From: Enterococcus moraviensis ATCC BAA-383
GTDB taxonomy: Bacteria > Bacillota > Bacilli > Lactobacillales > Enterococcaceae
Assembly (NCBI RefSeq): GCF_000407445.1
Contig: NZ_ASWB01000002.1
Span: forward strand, 62,001 to 126,000
DNA length: 64,000 nucleotides
Reading direction: 5' to 3'
Shown here: positions 35,016 to 44,072 of the stretch, one piece after another
How positions within the stretch are numbered: position 1 is the first letter of the stretch
Layout of the letters: each line of letters starts with the position of its first letter
Program-made: the position numbers and the translations under genes
The notes under the pieces: model-generated
Databases searched by the model: none
What the model was told of the DNA's origin: nothing
Seen by the model: the letters and a program-made list of their open reading frames with translations, nothing else

Positions 35016-36107
35016 TTATATTTTCTCGCCTCGAGCATAAGCAGCTGCAAGAAGATCAACTTCTTTTTTTAACGCATCAACCATGATTTCTTCCGGAACT
35101 GTCCGAATGATTTTTCCTTTTTTAAATAGCATTCCTTTGCCATTTCCACCTGCAATTCCGATATCTGCTTCACGAGCTTCGCCAGGTCCGTTAACTGCAC
35201 AACCTAAAACAGCCACTTTGATTGGTGCTTTGATTGTTTCGATATATTCTTCGATTTCATTTGCAATTGGAATCAGATCAATCTCGATTCGTCCGCAAGT
35301 GGGACAAGAAATCAATGTAGCTGCATTACTTGCTAAACCAAAAGACTTCAAAATTTCCTTTGCCACTTTTATTTCTTCTACAGGGTCAGCAGATAGCGAG
35401 ACACGGCATGTGTTACCGATACCGCGAGAAAGTAAAGCACCAAGACCAGCTGCAGATTTTATTCCGCCAGAAAATTGAGTTCCAGCTTCAGTTATTCCTA
35501 AATGGAGCGGATAATCGAAGGTTTGTGAGGCCAAAGTATACGCCTCGATAGCTAAATTAACATCACTTGCTTTTAAAGAAACGATAATATCGTAAAATTC
35601 TAATTCTTCCAGTATGTTAATATGTTCAACTGCACTTGCAACCATAGCTTCAGCCGTTGGATATCCATATTGTTGTAAGAATTTTTTTTCTAATGAACCG
35701 GCATTCACACCGATTCTGATAGGAATTCCTTTGTTTTTACAGGCATCGACCACTTTTTCAACACGGTCTTTACGGCCAATATTTCCCGGGTTGATTCGAA
35801 TTTTATCCACACCTTGCTCAATAGCCTTCAAAGCTAAACGATAGTCAAAATGAATATCAGCAACAAGAGGAATCGAAATTTGCTTTTTGATAGCACCTAA
35901 TGCATCGGCTGCTTGTTCATCTGGAACCGCCACACGAACAATTTGGCAACCAGCCTCTTCTAAGCGCTTGATCTGAGCTACAGTATCTTCAACATCATGT
36001 GTCTTTGTTGTACACATACTTTGAATAAATAATTCATCACTTCCACCAATAGTTAAATCACCAACTTTAACCTGACGTGTATTTCTCCGATGAGTTAGTT
36101 CTCCCAT
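35016..36107 (-). CDS. ispG: 4-hydroxy-3-methylbut-2-en-1-yl diphosphate synthase
   Basis: A 363-residue IspG (GcpE), the [4Fe-4S] enzyme that turns MEcPP into HMBPP in the MEP isoprenoid pathway. The opening R-x-T-R-Q-V-K-V-G and the cluster cysteines in S-C-P-T-C-G-R and [10 protein letters not shown] are present. E. faecalis is known for the mevalonate pathway, so an ispG here is worth noting: either this species holds both routes or has retained part of the MEP set. It appears monocistronic. Confidence 0.93.
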   Translation of the reverse strand: MGELTHRRNTRQVKVGDLTIGGSDELFIQSMCTTKTHDVEDTVAQIKRLEEAGCQIVRVAVPDEQAADALGAIKKQISIPLVADIHFDYRLALKAIEQGVDKIRINPGNIGRKDRVEKVVDACKNKGIPIRIGVNAGSLEKKFLQQYGYPTAEAMVASAVEHINILEELEFYDIIVSLKASDVNLAIEAYTLASQTFDYPLHLGITEAGTQFSGGIKSAAGLGALLSRGIGNTCRVSLSADPVEEIKVAKEILKSFGLASNAATLISCPTCGRIEIDLIPIANEIEEYIETIKAPIKVAVLGCAVNGPGEAREADIGIAGGNGKGMLFKKGKIIRTVPEEIMVDALKKEVDLLAAAYARGEKI

Positions 36108-36203
36108 AATGTATTCTCTCCTTATTGCAGTGCTATTATTTTTAAATTACGTACAATGCATCGTTTATCTTAATACATAATCATGAAACTGACTCTTTCT
36201 ATA

Positions 36204-37016
36204 TTATGCTAAAGGTGGTTCTTGCCTTTTTTCTTTCCTCAGTGCGAAGAAGAATATCAGCAGAGAAGAGAAAACAATCAAAAAGCTATCATCAAATGAA
36301 GGGTTCCAAAAGTGGAGCATACTACTGAAAATCACTGGAAGTGTAGCGCAGTAGGTGGAAATTTTTAAACAATCCAAAAAGCGCAATTTATACAAGCGAA
36401 TCTTACTATAAAGATTTGCCCCAATCGTGATCAGCAATAAGTTAATGATCAAATTGATGAAAGTTGGATATAGAATGAAAATAAAAATGACTAATTTGAT
36501 CCAAAAAGGAACACTTGCTTCATCTAAAGCATTTTTCAAATCATTACTATTTAAGCCATCTAACGTACCTTTAGAATAAGGGATTTCAAATTGGTTTGCT
36601 CCCAATAGTGAATCAGCTGCACCAGAGTTAGGTAAAGCCACAACAAATTCATCTTGTAAAAAACCTAATCCTACGGCATTACCAACCGAATCAGCTGTGA
36701 CATCACTTAAAGATCGTTTTCCATCTGGATCAAAAGTGAAAATGATCGAATTTGTTTGATAAATAAAGCCTTCTGCATCTTTTACGGCTTGAAGTTTTCC
36801 ATCGTCGATTTTAAATTCAGGAAGTTTTGAAGCAATTTTTTGGCCATCGTTTTTGATATCCTGCATAATCGAAAATACTTGTTTTGTGATCGGTAAAGCA
36901 AGTATAGCACTTAGAAAAACAACGTATAAAATGACTTTCCAAAAAGGCATTTTTTTCGCCTGATGGAGATCAGTAAATTTAAATAATGACTGTTTAAAAA
37001 GCGTAAATGAGTTCAT
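36204..37016 (-). CDS. DUF1189 family membrane protein
   Basis: A 270-residue membrane protein. The N-terminal T-L-F-K-Q-S-L-F, a membrane helix at about 25-46, an extracytoplasmic domain of about 110 residues and three C-terminal helices match DUF1189. The family resembles maltodextrin-permease-type membrane proteins in B. subtilis neighbourhoods, but no function is established. It lies 96 bp upstream of ispG on the same strand and could be cotranscribed. No motif points to catalysis. Confidence 0.75.
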   Translation of the reverse strand: MNSFTLFKQSLFKFTDLHQAKKMPFWKVILYVVFLSAILALPITKQVFSIMQDIKNDGQKIASKLPEFKIDDGKLQAVKDAEGFIYQTNSIIFTFDPDGKRSLSDVTADSVGNAVGLGFLQDEFVVALPNSGAADSLLGANQFEIPYSKGTLDGLNSNDLKNALDEASVPFWIKLVIFIFILYPTFINLIINLLLITIGANLYSKIRLYKLRFLDCLKISTYCATLPVIFSSMLHFWNPSFDDSFLIVFSSLLIFFFALRKEKRQEPPLA

Positions 37017-37111
37017 AAATTCTCTCCTGACTTAAAAATTGAGTACACCCGTCATTCTAAAGGAGTTTACGGGGAAAAACAAGTTTTGCTATATTTTTGT
37101 AAGCAATTACT

Positions 37112-37140
37112 TTGAAGCTTACTATAAAATCTGTTATGCT
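37112..37140 (+). promoter_or_regulatory. Promoter of sodA
   Basis: TTGAAG (37112-37117), 17 bp, TATGCT (37135-37140). An overlapping extended -10, TGCTATAAA (TATAAA at 37140-37145), is an alternative. Confidence 0.6.
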
Positions 37141-37184
37141 ATAAATGTATGAAACTTTATACTTAAATAATGGAGGGATTTTTT

Positions 37185-37793
37185 ATGACTTACACTTTAC
37201 CAGATTTACCATACGCTTACGATGCATTAGAACCACATATCGATGTGGAAACAATGCATTTACACCACGACAAACACCATAACACTTACGTGACGAACTT
37301 AAATGCAGCAATCGACAAACATCCAGAACTTGGGACTAAATCAGTTGAAGAGTTAATCGCTGATATGGACAGTATTCCAGAAGACATTCGTACAGCTGTA
37401 CGTAATAACGGTGGCGGACATGCCAATCACTCATTCTTCTGGGAAATCATGGCTCCTAATGCTGGCGGTGCACCTACTGGCGAAATTAAAGAAGCAATTG
37501 ATGCTACATTTGGTAGTTTCGATAAATTAAAAGAAGAATTTAAAACAGCTGCAACTGGACGTTTTGGTTCAGGTTGGGCATGGTTAGTTTTAAATAATGG
37601 CCAATTAGAAGTTACGTCAACTCCTAACCAAGATTCTCCTTTAATGGATGGTAAAACACCTGTTTTAGGTTTAGATGTTTGGGAACATGCTTATTACCTA
37701 AACTACAAGAATGTACGTCCTGATTATATCGACGCATTTTGGAACCTTGTAAACTGGGATGAAGTTAACAAACGTTTCGCAGCTGCGAAATAA
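37185..37793 (+). CDS. sodA: Superoxide dismutase, Mn/Fe family
   Basis: A 202-residue SodA dismutating superoxide in the cytosol. Metal ligands are seen in H-L-H-H-D-K-H-H (N-terminal His), H-A-N-H-S-F-F-W and the C-terminal D-V-W-E-H-A-Y-Y. Gly and Gln in the usual places suggest the Mn form typical of enterococci. The in-frame ATG at 37170 overlaps the ribosome binding site GGAGGG, so the ATG at 37185 is used. It is monocistronic with its own promoter and terminator. Confidence 0.95.
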   Translation: MTYTLPDLPYAYDALEPHIDVETMHLHHDKHHNTYVTNLNAAIDKHPELGTKSVEELIADMDSIPEDIRTAVRNNGGGHANHSFFWEIMAPNAGGAPTGEIKEAIDATFGSFDKLKEEFKTAATGRFGSGWAWLVLNNGQLEVTSTPNQDSPLMDGKTPVLGLDVWEHAYYLNYKNVRPDYIDAFWNLVNWDEVNKRFAAAK

Positions 37794-37824
37794 CTATAAA
37801 AATAGAATATCTATAATATTTTTA

Positions 37825-37862
37825 AGGAAAACAGTAAATACACTGTTTTCCTCTTTTTTTTT
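37825..37862 (+). terminator. Rho-independent terminator of sodA
   Basis: AGGAAAACAGT (37825-37835) pairs with ACTGTTTTCCT (37842-37852) over a 6-nt loop, followed by a long T-run. Confidence 0.92.
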
Positions 37863-37923
37863 GTGGCATACTTATAGTTAGAAATACAAAATACTGAAAG
37901 TGAAGAGTAAAGGAGTTTTTAGG

Positions 37924-38895
37924 ATGAAATTGACTATGCAAAAAGTTCATGGTTCAGAAAATGATTTCTTTTTAATAGATGAAACACAATTGGGACGCCC
38001 CTTTACAGATAAAGAAATAGATGATTTACGCCTTTCTTTATGTAATAGAGACAAAGGATTACTAGGTGGAGCCGATGGGTTATTACTTGTGGAACCTGCC
38101 GTGGGAGAATCGTTAGCCAAAATGCGTGTGATCAACAGTGATGGAAGTGAAGCAAGCATGTGCGGAAATGGGTTGCGGACAGTTGCTAGATATTTGTCTG
38201 AAAAATATGAGCAAGAATATTTTACAGTCGAAACAATGTTTGCTGATTTGAAAGTCCGAAAAGCATCAGAGCTGGCTGATAATATAGCAACGTATCAAGT
38301 TGAGATTTCACCTGTTCGTTTTGAAGCAGAGACGATTCCGATGCAAACTAAAAATAATACGATAATCGATGAAGTGATTCCAGAATTGTCTAGTAAATTG
38401 AAATTTTCAGCGGTAGCTGTTCCAAACCCTCATTTGATTACATTTGTAGATCATCAAACCCTGATGGGAGATGAATTTGAACGAATAGCAACCTATGTAA
38501 ATGGGGACAATCCTATTTTTCCGGATGGGGTCAATGTCAGTTTTGTCGAAATAATAGGGAAAAACGAATTATTTGTACGAACCTTTGAACGTGGCGTAGG
38601 CTTTACCAGTGCATGTGGAACTGCGATGTGTGCAAGTAGTTTAATGTATGTCTTGCTGAATAATGGTGAATTTAGCGAAACAATCACCGTTAGAAATACT
38701 GGTGGTATGGTAAAAACTGTGGTCCACGAAGATGATTCTGATGGTTATTGGATGGAATTGATTGGAAATGCAACGATTACCCATTTGATTGCGGGTACGT
38801 TGACTGATTTTATAGAAGGTAACTTTGAACAAGGGATGATAGATGAAACAGCTGAACAAGGAGATTATCTAACATTCTTAGAGTCAATAAAATAG
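37924..38895 (+). CDS. dapF: Diaminopimelate epimerase
   Basis: A 323-residue DapF converting LL- to meso-diaminopimelate for lysine (and Lys-type peptidoglycan precursor) synthesis. The two catalytic Cys are visible: Cys80 in E-A-S-M-C-G-N-G and the second in F-T-S-A-C-G-T-A-M-C near residue 228. It is slightly longer than the usual 270-280 residues. The ATG at 37924 follows AAAGGAG; a GTG at 37900 precedes that site. No other dap gene is adjacent. It may share a transcript with the next gene. Confidence 0.93.
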   Translation: MKLTMQKVHGSENDFFLIDETQLGRPFTDKEIDDLRLSLCNRDKGLLGGADGLLLVEPAVGESLAKMRVINSDGSEASMCGNGLRTVARYLSEKYEQEYFTVETMFADLKVRKASELADNIATYQVEISPVRFEAETIPMQTKNNTIIDEVIPELSSKLKFSAVAVPNPHLITFVDHQTLMGDEFERIATYVNGDNPIFPDGVNVSFVEIIGKNELFVRTFERGVGFTSACGTAMCASSLMYVLLNNGEFSETITVRNTGGMVKTVVHEDDSDGYWMELIGNATITHLIAGTLTDFIEGNFEQGMIDETAEQGDYLTFLESIK

Positions 38896-38956
38896 ATAGA
38901 TAAAAAAGGAAAATGATGGGTAGTAAAGGATAGTAATCGTTTAAAGGAGTGTAGTA

Positions 38957-39748
38957 GTGGGAAAAAGTGGTTGGGTTGGTAAACTTATTTGTGTACTGGT
39001 TATTCTTAGTTCAATTAGTATTTGTTTCTTGGGAATGCAATCAAATACTAAGCAAGAACAAAAACGAAAAGTAGAATATGCAAAATCAACGGTGGAAAAC
39101 GAAGCCGTAAAGATTAATCAATTAAACAAGGCAATTGGTCAACTATATCAAAAGAATCAAGACGAGTTTTTGATTGAACCGTTTGATGATGAGAAGTTGA
39201 AAGACATTGAAAGAGATGCAACTGCATTGAAAACAGAAGCAGCAGATTTTGGACTGAAGAAGACTGATTTCAAGACAGATACAGCTGAAATATCGCAAGG
39301 AAAGAACAATTTATTAGGTGAAATAGAGACAATAAAAAATAAAAAAAATACCCAAGAAGAAGTGGCGGCGCTACTTGAACAAGCACCTACTGACTGGGAA
39401 ACGGGAAGTTCTTCAGTTAGTGTGAATGAAAAAGCTACAGCAGAAGGAATTTTGCAGATACGCAATAAAATGAACAAAACTGAAAGTCAATGGAGCAATT
39501 CAATTACTGCTTACCTAGATGAAATGGCTGCTCAAGTAAAACAATATCATGAAATCAAACAATCAATTGCTGAAATGCTCAAGGATGATGTTTTAACTGA
39601 AACGGCTACTCTTGATAATTTTATTCTTGTTTTCAATCAAGTAGATCAAGTTAAAAGTGAAATATTGAAAAAAGAGTTGTCCAGTAAATTGGATATAATT
39701 GATAAGCTTTTGGAAACAGAAGCGAATAACGATACAATAAGTGAATAG
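38957..39748 (+). CDS. Membrane-anchored coiled-coil protein, unknown function
   Basis: A 263-residue protein: short basic N-terminus, one hydrophobic segment (about 7-27, an uncleaved anchor or signal), then a Lys/Glu/Gln-rich helical remainder predicted to form long coiled coils (about 30-130 and 170-255). No catalytic motif or cell-wall anchor is seen and I do not recognise the family. GTG start with AAAGGAG at 7-bp spacing. It lies between dapF and the EPS promoter; it may be an accessory of the polysaccharide machinery or of unrelated envelope function. Confidence 0.65.
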   Translation: MGKSGWVGKLICVLVILSSISICFLGMQSNTKQEQKRKVEYAKSTVENEAVKINQLNKAIGQLYQKNQDEFLIEPFDDEKLKDIERDATALKTEAADFGLKKTDFKTDTAEISQGKNNLLGEIETIKNKKNTQEEVAALLEQAPTDWETGSSSVSVNEKATAEGILQIRNKMNKTESQWSNSITAYLDEMAAQVKQYHEIKQSIAEMLKDDVLTETATLDNFILVFNQVDQVKSEILKKELSSKLDIIDKLLETEANNDTISE

Positions 39749-39851
39749 ATCAGATTAGAGGGAAAAGGGTTTTTAAAGATGCCAAAATGTAAACTATCAA
39801 TTATTTTAAGATTTATTGAAATAATTGAGAACGCATTTTTTGCAAATAACC

Positions 39852-39880
39852 TTGTACTTACTTCATCTAGAATTTATAAT
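39852..39880 (+). promoter_or_regulatory. Main promoter of the exopolysaccharide operon
   Basis: TTGTAC (39852-39857), 17 bp, a perfect TATAAT (39875-39880). The predicted start near 39887 leaves a leader of only about 22 nt before the ATG of the chain-length gene. Confidence 0.75.
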
Positions 39881-39909
39881 TATTTGTATGTAGTTAATTG
39901 GAGGAAAAA

Positions 39910-40743
39910 ATGGAAGAGACAATCAGTTTACAGGAATTAATCGGAGTATTAAAGAAACGAGTTGGGTTGATCATTATTAGTATGTTTTTAGGGCTGGGAG
40001 TTGCCGGAATCTTAACGTACTTTGTTATTACCCCTAAATACAGTTCCCAAGTACAATTAATCGTTCGCTTACCGCAAAATGATACAACAAATGTTAATGA
40101 TATCAACGGAAACTTACAGATGATCAATACGTATAAGGATCTAATCAAAAGTGATACTGTAATGACTGAAGTACAACAAAGAATGAAAGCTGAATATGAA
40201 AATGACTTATCAATCGAAGTGTTGAAAGAAAGTGTTTCGGTAAATCAATCGCAAAACTCACAGATGTTTTCGATTGTGTCAAAAGTGACGGATCCAATTG
40301 TGGCCCAAAACATTGCGAATCAAACAGCCTTAGTTTTCCAAGAACAAGCGAAAGATATGCTGAATGTAGATAAAATCACAATCATATCCTCTGCAACTGC
40401 GAATATGAGTCCTGTTTCACCAAATGATAAAATGAACTTAATGATTGGATTGGCTCTAGGTGTTCTATTTGGAATAGCGCTATCCTTTATTTTAGAATTA
40501 TTCGATAAAACAATCAAAGATGATAGTTTTGTAGAAGACGAACTAGGTTTTTCAATATTAGGTGTTGTACCTAATATGACAGCAAAAGAATTAAATGCAA
40601 AGGTTATACGCACGTCTGCGAATCCCATTTTGCATCCAGTTGATCCACGCAATTCAAAAAGAGAGATACCTAGATCAGCACCAAAAGAAAACAATAGCCC
40701 CGATACTTCTGCACCAGCACGTAGAAGCCGTCCGCGAGTTTAA
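39910..40743 (+). CDS. Polysaccharide co-polymerase / tyrosine-kinase modulator (CpsC/Wzd-like)
   Basis: A 277-residue Wzz-domain membrane protein that controls chain length and activates the partner kinase. Membrane helices lie at about 20-43 and 168-190, flanking an extracellular part with Y-S-S-Q-V-Q-L-I-V and P-V-S-P-N-D-K before the second helix. The C-terminal tail (about 225-277) is Pro/Ser/Arg-rich. The start is the ATG at 39910; an in-frame TTG at 39898 is part of the ribosome binding site. It is the first gene of the EPS operon. Confidence 0.9.
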   Translation: MEETISLQELIGVLKKRVGLIIISMFLGLGVAGILTYFVITPKYSSQVQLIVRLPQNDTTNVNDINGNLQMINTYKDLIKSDTVMTEVQQRMKAEYENDLSIEVLKESVSVNQSQNSQMFSIVSKVTDPIVAQNIANQTALVFQEQAKDMLNVDKITIISSATANMSPVSPNDKMNLMIGLALGVLFGIALSFILELFDKTIKDDSFVEDELGFSILGVVPNMTAKELNAKVIRTSANPILHPVDPRNSKREIPRSAPKENNSPDTSAPARRSRPRV

Positions 40744-40754
40744 AGGAGTATGGA

Positions 40755-41456
40755 ATGACAAATAAAATGCGGCCACAAAAAAAACAAAAAACAAAAGCTG
40801 TAAGTTTGATTACTTTAGCCGATAAATCTTCACCAATTTCAGAGCAATATCGAACGATTCGTACAAATATCCAATATGCTATGGTAGATAGAGATTTAAA
40901 AACGCTAGTGATTACATCGTCAGGACCTAGTGAAGGTAAGTCTACTACGTCTGCGAATCTAGCCATCGTATTTGCCAATTCAGGAAAGCGTGTCCTACTT
41001 GTAGATGCTGATATGCGTAAGCCAACAGTAGCAAAAACATTTTCGTTGGATAACATCCGTGGATTAAGTACTTTGTTGGGAAGCCGTGAAACAATGCTTC
41101 ATCAAGTTGTACAATCATCTGGTGTGGACAATTTATTTTTAATGACAAGTGGTCCTAAACCACCTAACCCTTCGGAATTGTTAGATTCTAGAAGAATGAA
41201 AGAATTAATGGTGGAATTAAAAGAACAATATGATTTGGTTATCTTTGATATGCCGCCAGTTGTGGCTGTGACGGATGCTCAAATTGTGTCCTCTAAATCA
41301 GATGGGACTATCTTGGTTGTTCGTGAAAATGTTTCTAAAAGGGATTCCTTATTAAAAGCCAAAAATCTATTAGAATTAGTGGATGCGAATATTTTAGGGG
41401 TCGTTTATAACGGTTCCAAAAATGTAGCAGATCAAGGCTACTATTACGGATCATAA
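40755..41456 (+). CDS. Capsular tyrosine autokinase (CpsD/Wze-like)
   Basis: A 233-residue BY-kinase. Walker A is G-P-S-E-G-K-S-T (57-64), Walker A' is L-L-V-D-A-D-M-R (81-88), and Walker B lies in L-V-I-F-D-M-P-P. The autophosphorylation tail is very short, ending G-Y-Y-Y-G-S with only three adjacent Tyr. It works with CpsC at the membrane and is dephosphorylated by CpsB to tune polymer export. RBS AAAGGAG overlaps the upstream stop region, and spacing in the operon is tight. Confidence 0.93.
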   Translation: MTNKMRPQKKQKTKAVSLITLADKSSPISEQYRTIRTNIQYAMVDRDLKTLVITSSGPSEGKSTTSANLAIVFANSGKRVLLVDADMRKPTVAKTFSLDNIRGLSTLLGSRETMLHQVVQSSGVDNLFLMTSGPKPPNPSELLDSRRMKELMVELKEQYDLVIFDMPPVVAVTDAQIVSSKSDGTILVVRENVSKRDSLLKAKNLLELVDANILGVVYNGSKNVADQGYYYGS

Positions 41457-41474
41457 TAGTAGCAAGGAAGGAAA

Positions 41475-42245
41475 ATGCCAATGATTGATTTACATTGCCA
41501 TATATTGCCTGGTATCGATGATGGAGCAAAAACAATCGATGATTCACTCGATATGGCCAGAATGGCGGTTAAGCAAGGGATCACGCATATTCTTTGTACA
41601 CCTCATCATAATAATGGCAAATATGATAATCCTGCCGAGCAAGTAATTACTCATGTGGCAGCTTTACAAAAAGAGTTAGATCAGCGAAGTATTCCTCTTA
41701 CTTTATTTGAAGGACAAGAAGTACGGATTACTGGCGAATTATTGGAGCAAATTCAATCAGATAATATTCTATTTGCGGATCTAGATAATAGATATATCTT
41801 GATTGAGTTTCCTACAAATGATATTCCAGCATATACAGAACATCTGTTTTTTGAACTATTAAAAGCAGGTCATATCCCAATAATTGTTCATCCAGAGAGA
41901 AATAGCAAGTTTATCCAAGATCCCAATAGATTAATACCATTTTTAGAGATGGGCGTTTTAACTCAATTAACGGCTCCAAGTTATATCGGAGTCTTTGGTA
42001 AAGAAATAGAGAGAACTGCGAAACTGATGGTCTCTCACAATTTAGTTTATATGATGGCATCAGATGCTCATAATATTAATAAACGTGGTTTTTTTATGAA
42101 AAAGGCTTATGATGCTATTGCTAAGGACATGGGTGGAGAGTATGTTGAAGCGATGCAACAAATGTCTAGAGATATTCTCAACGGGGATGATGTGCAAAAA
42201 CCTATTTTTAAAGAAGTGAAAAAGAAAAAGTTTGGTTTATTTTAA
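41475..42245 (+). CDS. PHP-type tyrosine-protein phosphatase (CpsB/Wzh-like)
   Basis: A 256-residue manganese-dependent phosphatase of the PHP superfamily. Metal motifs are D-L-H-C-H-I-L-P-G-I-D-D-G at the start, C-T-P-H-H, I-V-H-P-E-R-N and S-D-A-H-N-I. It removes phosphate from the CpsD-like kinase. A second ATG two codons later is possible (M-I-D-L-H). It lies 18 bp after the kinase gene, in the Wzd-Wze-Wzh order usual for Gram-positive capsule loci, although here the phosphatase comes third. Confidence 0.92.
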   Translation: MPMIDLHCHILPGIDDGAKTIDDSLDMARMAVKQGITHILCTPHHNNGKYDNPAEQVITHVAALQKELDQRSIPLTLFEGQEVRITGELLEQIQSDNILFADLDNRYILIEFPTNDIPAYTEHLFFELLKAGHIPIIVHPERNSKFIQDPNRLIPFLEMGVLTQLTAPSYIGVFGKEIERTAKLMVSHNLVYMMASDAHNINKRGFFMKKAYDAIAKDMGGEYVEAMQQMSRDILNGDDVQKPIFKEVKKKKFGLF

Positions 42246-42316
42246 AAGCAAAAATAATTTAAGTATTTCGTTATAAGTACATATTTTTAGATGATTTTTG
42301 TTGGAGGTAAATAACA

Positions 42317-42349
42317 TTGTCGTGTTATTCATGCGCATTATCAGCGTAA
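42317..42349 (+). CDS. Possible 10-residue leader peptide before the priming transferase
   Basis: A strong ribosome binding site, TTGGAGG (42301-42307), has no annotated gene at its usual distance. Nine bases later a TTG opens a 10-codon reading, M-S-C-Y-S-C-A-L-S-A, whose TAA (42347-42349) overlaps the ribosome binding site AAAGGAG (42348-42354) of the next gene. This is the geometry of translational coupling. Coding is not proven. Confidence 0.4.
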   Translation: MSCYSCALSA

Positions 42350-42362
42350 AGGAGTGGGGAAA

Positions 42363-43061
42363 TTGGAGGAAAAGCTTGTAGAAGTTGGTAGACGGGCACA
42401 GCAGAAAGAAGAGCTTTCTGAATTAACAATTAACACTGAGTTTGAAAAACAATCATTGTTTTTTAGATTTTTTAAACGAATCGTAGATATTTTTGGTAGT
42501 TTGCTTGGCTTAATCTTATTAAGTCCAGTATTTTTAATTGTTGCTTGGTTGATATATAAAGAAGATCCTAACGGCCCTGTAATCTTTTCACAAAAAAGAG
42601 TTGGAAAACAAGGCCGTTTATTTACCATGTACAAATTTCGCTCTATGTGTACCGATGCAGAAGAACAGTTCCATGATTTACTTGAATTAAACGAGATTGA
42701 AGGGGCTATGTTTAAGATAAAAAATGATCCTAGAGTGACAAAAATTGGGAAAAAAATTCGAAAAACGAGCATTGATGAACTTCCTCAACTTTTGAATGTT
42801 TTAAAAGGAGACATGTCATTAGTAGGACCCCGTCCACCTCTACAAAGAGAGGTCGCTGAATATAGCAAACGTGATTTAAAACGATTAAGCGTTAAGCCAG
42901 GCTGTACAGGTCTGTGGCAAGTCAGAGGCAGAAATGACGTCCACTTTGATGATATGGTTGACTTCGATCTAGAGTATATTCATAATCAGTCTCTTTACAA
43001 TGATTTTAAAATTATTTTTCAAACAGTCAAAGTTATGCTTTTTTCTAAAGGGGCATATTAA
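42363..43061 (+). CDS. Priming undecaprenyl-phosphate sugar phosphotransferase (CpsE/WbaP-like, short form)
   Basis: About 232 residues: one N-terminal membrane segment (about 34-58) followed by the bacterial sugar transferase domain with K-F-R-S-M, T-S-I-D-E-L-P-Q-L-L-N-V-L-K-G-D-M-S-L-V-G-P-R-P and K-P-G-C-T-G-L-W-Q-V-R-G-R. It lacks the large N-terminal membrane bundle of full-length WbaP. It transfers hexose-1-P (Gal or Glc) to undecaprenyl phosphate and starts the repeat unit. TTG at 42363, 8 bp after AAAGGAG, is preferred over GTG at 42354, which overlaps that site. Confidence 0.9.
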   Translation: MEEKLVEVGRRAQQKEELSELTINTEFEKQSLFFRFFKRIVDIFGSLLGLILLSPVFLIVAWLIYKEDPNGPVIFSQKRVGKQGRLFTMYKFRSMCTDAEEQFHDLLELNEIEGAMFKIKNDPRVTKIGKKIRKTSIDELPQLLNVLKGDMSLVGPRPPLQREVAEYSKRDLKRLSVKPGCTGLWQVRGRNDVHFDDMVDFDLEYIHNQSLYNDFKIIFQTVKVMLFSKGAY

Positions 43062-43541
43062 ATGGAACATAAGAAAAAAAATCCAGCAAACAAAAAAATA
43101 TGTTTGATTGCCTCTTCTGGAGGACATTATGAGCAATTATTAATGTTAAAAGCACTAGAAGAAACCTTTGATGTGTACTACGTTACCGAAAAAACTGATT
43201 ACAATGGTAATGATCAAAATACGTATTACATAAAACAAATAAATCGACGTGAAAAATTGTTTGTTATAAATATCGTTAGAATTTTTTTCCAGTCCGTGAA
43301 AATATTTATGAAGGAAAAACCAGATATAATCATTTCCACAGGGGCATTGGCAGTTATTCCCACTTTTATTTTAGGAAAAGCATTCAAGAAAAAACTGATT
43401 TTTATTGAATCTTTTGCCAAAATCAATTCGCAAACACTTACAGGAAAATTCATTTATAAATTTTCCGATGTGTTTTTCGTTCAGTGGGAAGAAATGAAAC
43501 AATTTTATCCAGATGCTATTTTTAATGGACCTGTATATTAG
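43062..43541 (+). CDS. Alg14/PssD-like glycosyltransferase membrane subunit
   Basis: A 159-residue protein of the Alg14 family (CpsF/EpsE/PssD), which recruits the catalytic Alg13-like partner to the membrane. The N-terminal L-I-A-S-S-G-G-H-Y-E-Q-L and the hydrophobic stretch near 85-105 fit. It starts on the base after the previous stop and lies 9 bp before its partner. The pair probably adds the second sugar. With a UDP-glucose dehydrogenase in the operon, GlcA is a candidate donor; galactose is the alternative. Confidence 0.88.
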   Translation: MEHKKKNPANKKICLIASSGGHYEQLLMLKALEETFDVYYVTEKTDYNGNDQNTYYIKQINRREKLFVINIVRIFFQSVKIFMKEKPDIIISTGALAVIPTFILGKAFKKKLIFIESFAKINSQTLTGKFIYKFSDVFFVQWEEMKQFYPDAIFNGPVY

Positions 43542-43550
43542 GAGGTAAAA

Positions 43551-44033
43551 ATGATATTTGTAACATTAGGCTCTCAAAAATTCCAATTTGATAGATTGCT
43601 AAAAGAATTAGATCAATTGAAAAGTCAACAAATTATTACACAAGAAATTTTTGCACAAGTTGGCTTTAGTGAATATGAACCTCAATTCTTTGACAGTGAA
43701 AGATTTGTAGACAGAGAAACCTTCCAAAATAAAATGGACAAAGCTGAACTAGTAATAACACATGGTGGAACAGGTGCAATTATAACGGCTTTAAAAAAGG
43801 AAAAAAAAGTTATTGCTGTTCCTAGGAAAAAGGAGTTTGGAGAGCATGTTGACGACCATCAGGAACAGATAGTTGCTAGTTTTTCTACGTCAAAATATAT
43901 TCTTGGTGTAAACGACATGAGTGAACTTGAACAGGCAATAACGGAAGCGAATAGTTTTCAATTCAAAAAGTTTATTTCAAATAATAAAAAATTTGTTGAG
44001 GCGCTGATAAGTATAATCAATGATACCAAATAG
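43551..44033 (+). CDS. Alg13/PssE-like glycosyltransferase catalytic subunit
   Basis: A 160-residue GT28 C-terminal-type domain (CpsG/PssE). Marks are I-F-V-T-L-G-S-Q-K-F-Q-F-D at the start, T-H-G-G-T-G-A-I-I-T-A-L and V-P-R-K-K-E-F-G-E-H-V-D-D-H-Q near 95-115, the donor site. It works as a heterodimer with the preceding gene product at the inner membrane face. RBS AGGAGG overlaps the upstream stop. The GC content falls from here onward through the polymerase and flippase genes. Confidence 0.9.
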   Translation: MIFVTLGSQKFQFDRLLKELDQLKSQQIITQEIFAQVGFSEYEPQFFDSERFVDRETFQNKMDKAELVITHGGTGAIITALKKEKKVIAVPRKKEFGEHVDDHQEQIVASFSTSKYILGVNDMSELEQAITEANSFQFKKFISNNKKFVEALISIINDTK

Positions 44034-44072
44034 AAATGTTAGCTAAGGTCTATAGAAGGAGTTATGTTGGGA

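Noticed and set aside
42354-42362. GTG start for the priming glycosyltransferase
   Set aside because: Its first base is the last base of AAAGGAG; the TTG at 42363 is 8 bp away. The alternative would add only three residues.
42246-42362. Riboswitch before the priming glycosyltransferase
   Set aside because: No known aptamer pattern or terminator; the region is short and AT-rich, and a leader peptide explains the extra ribosome binding site.
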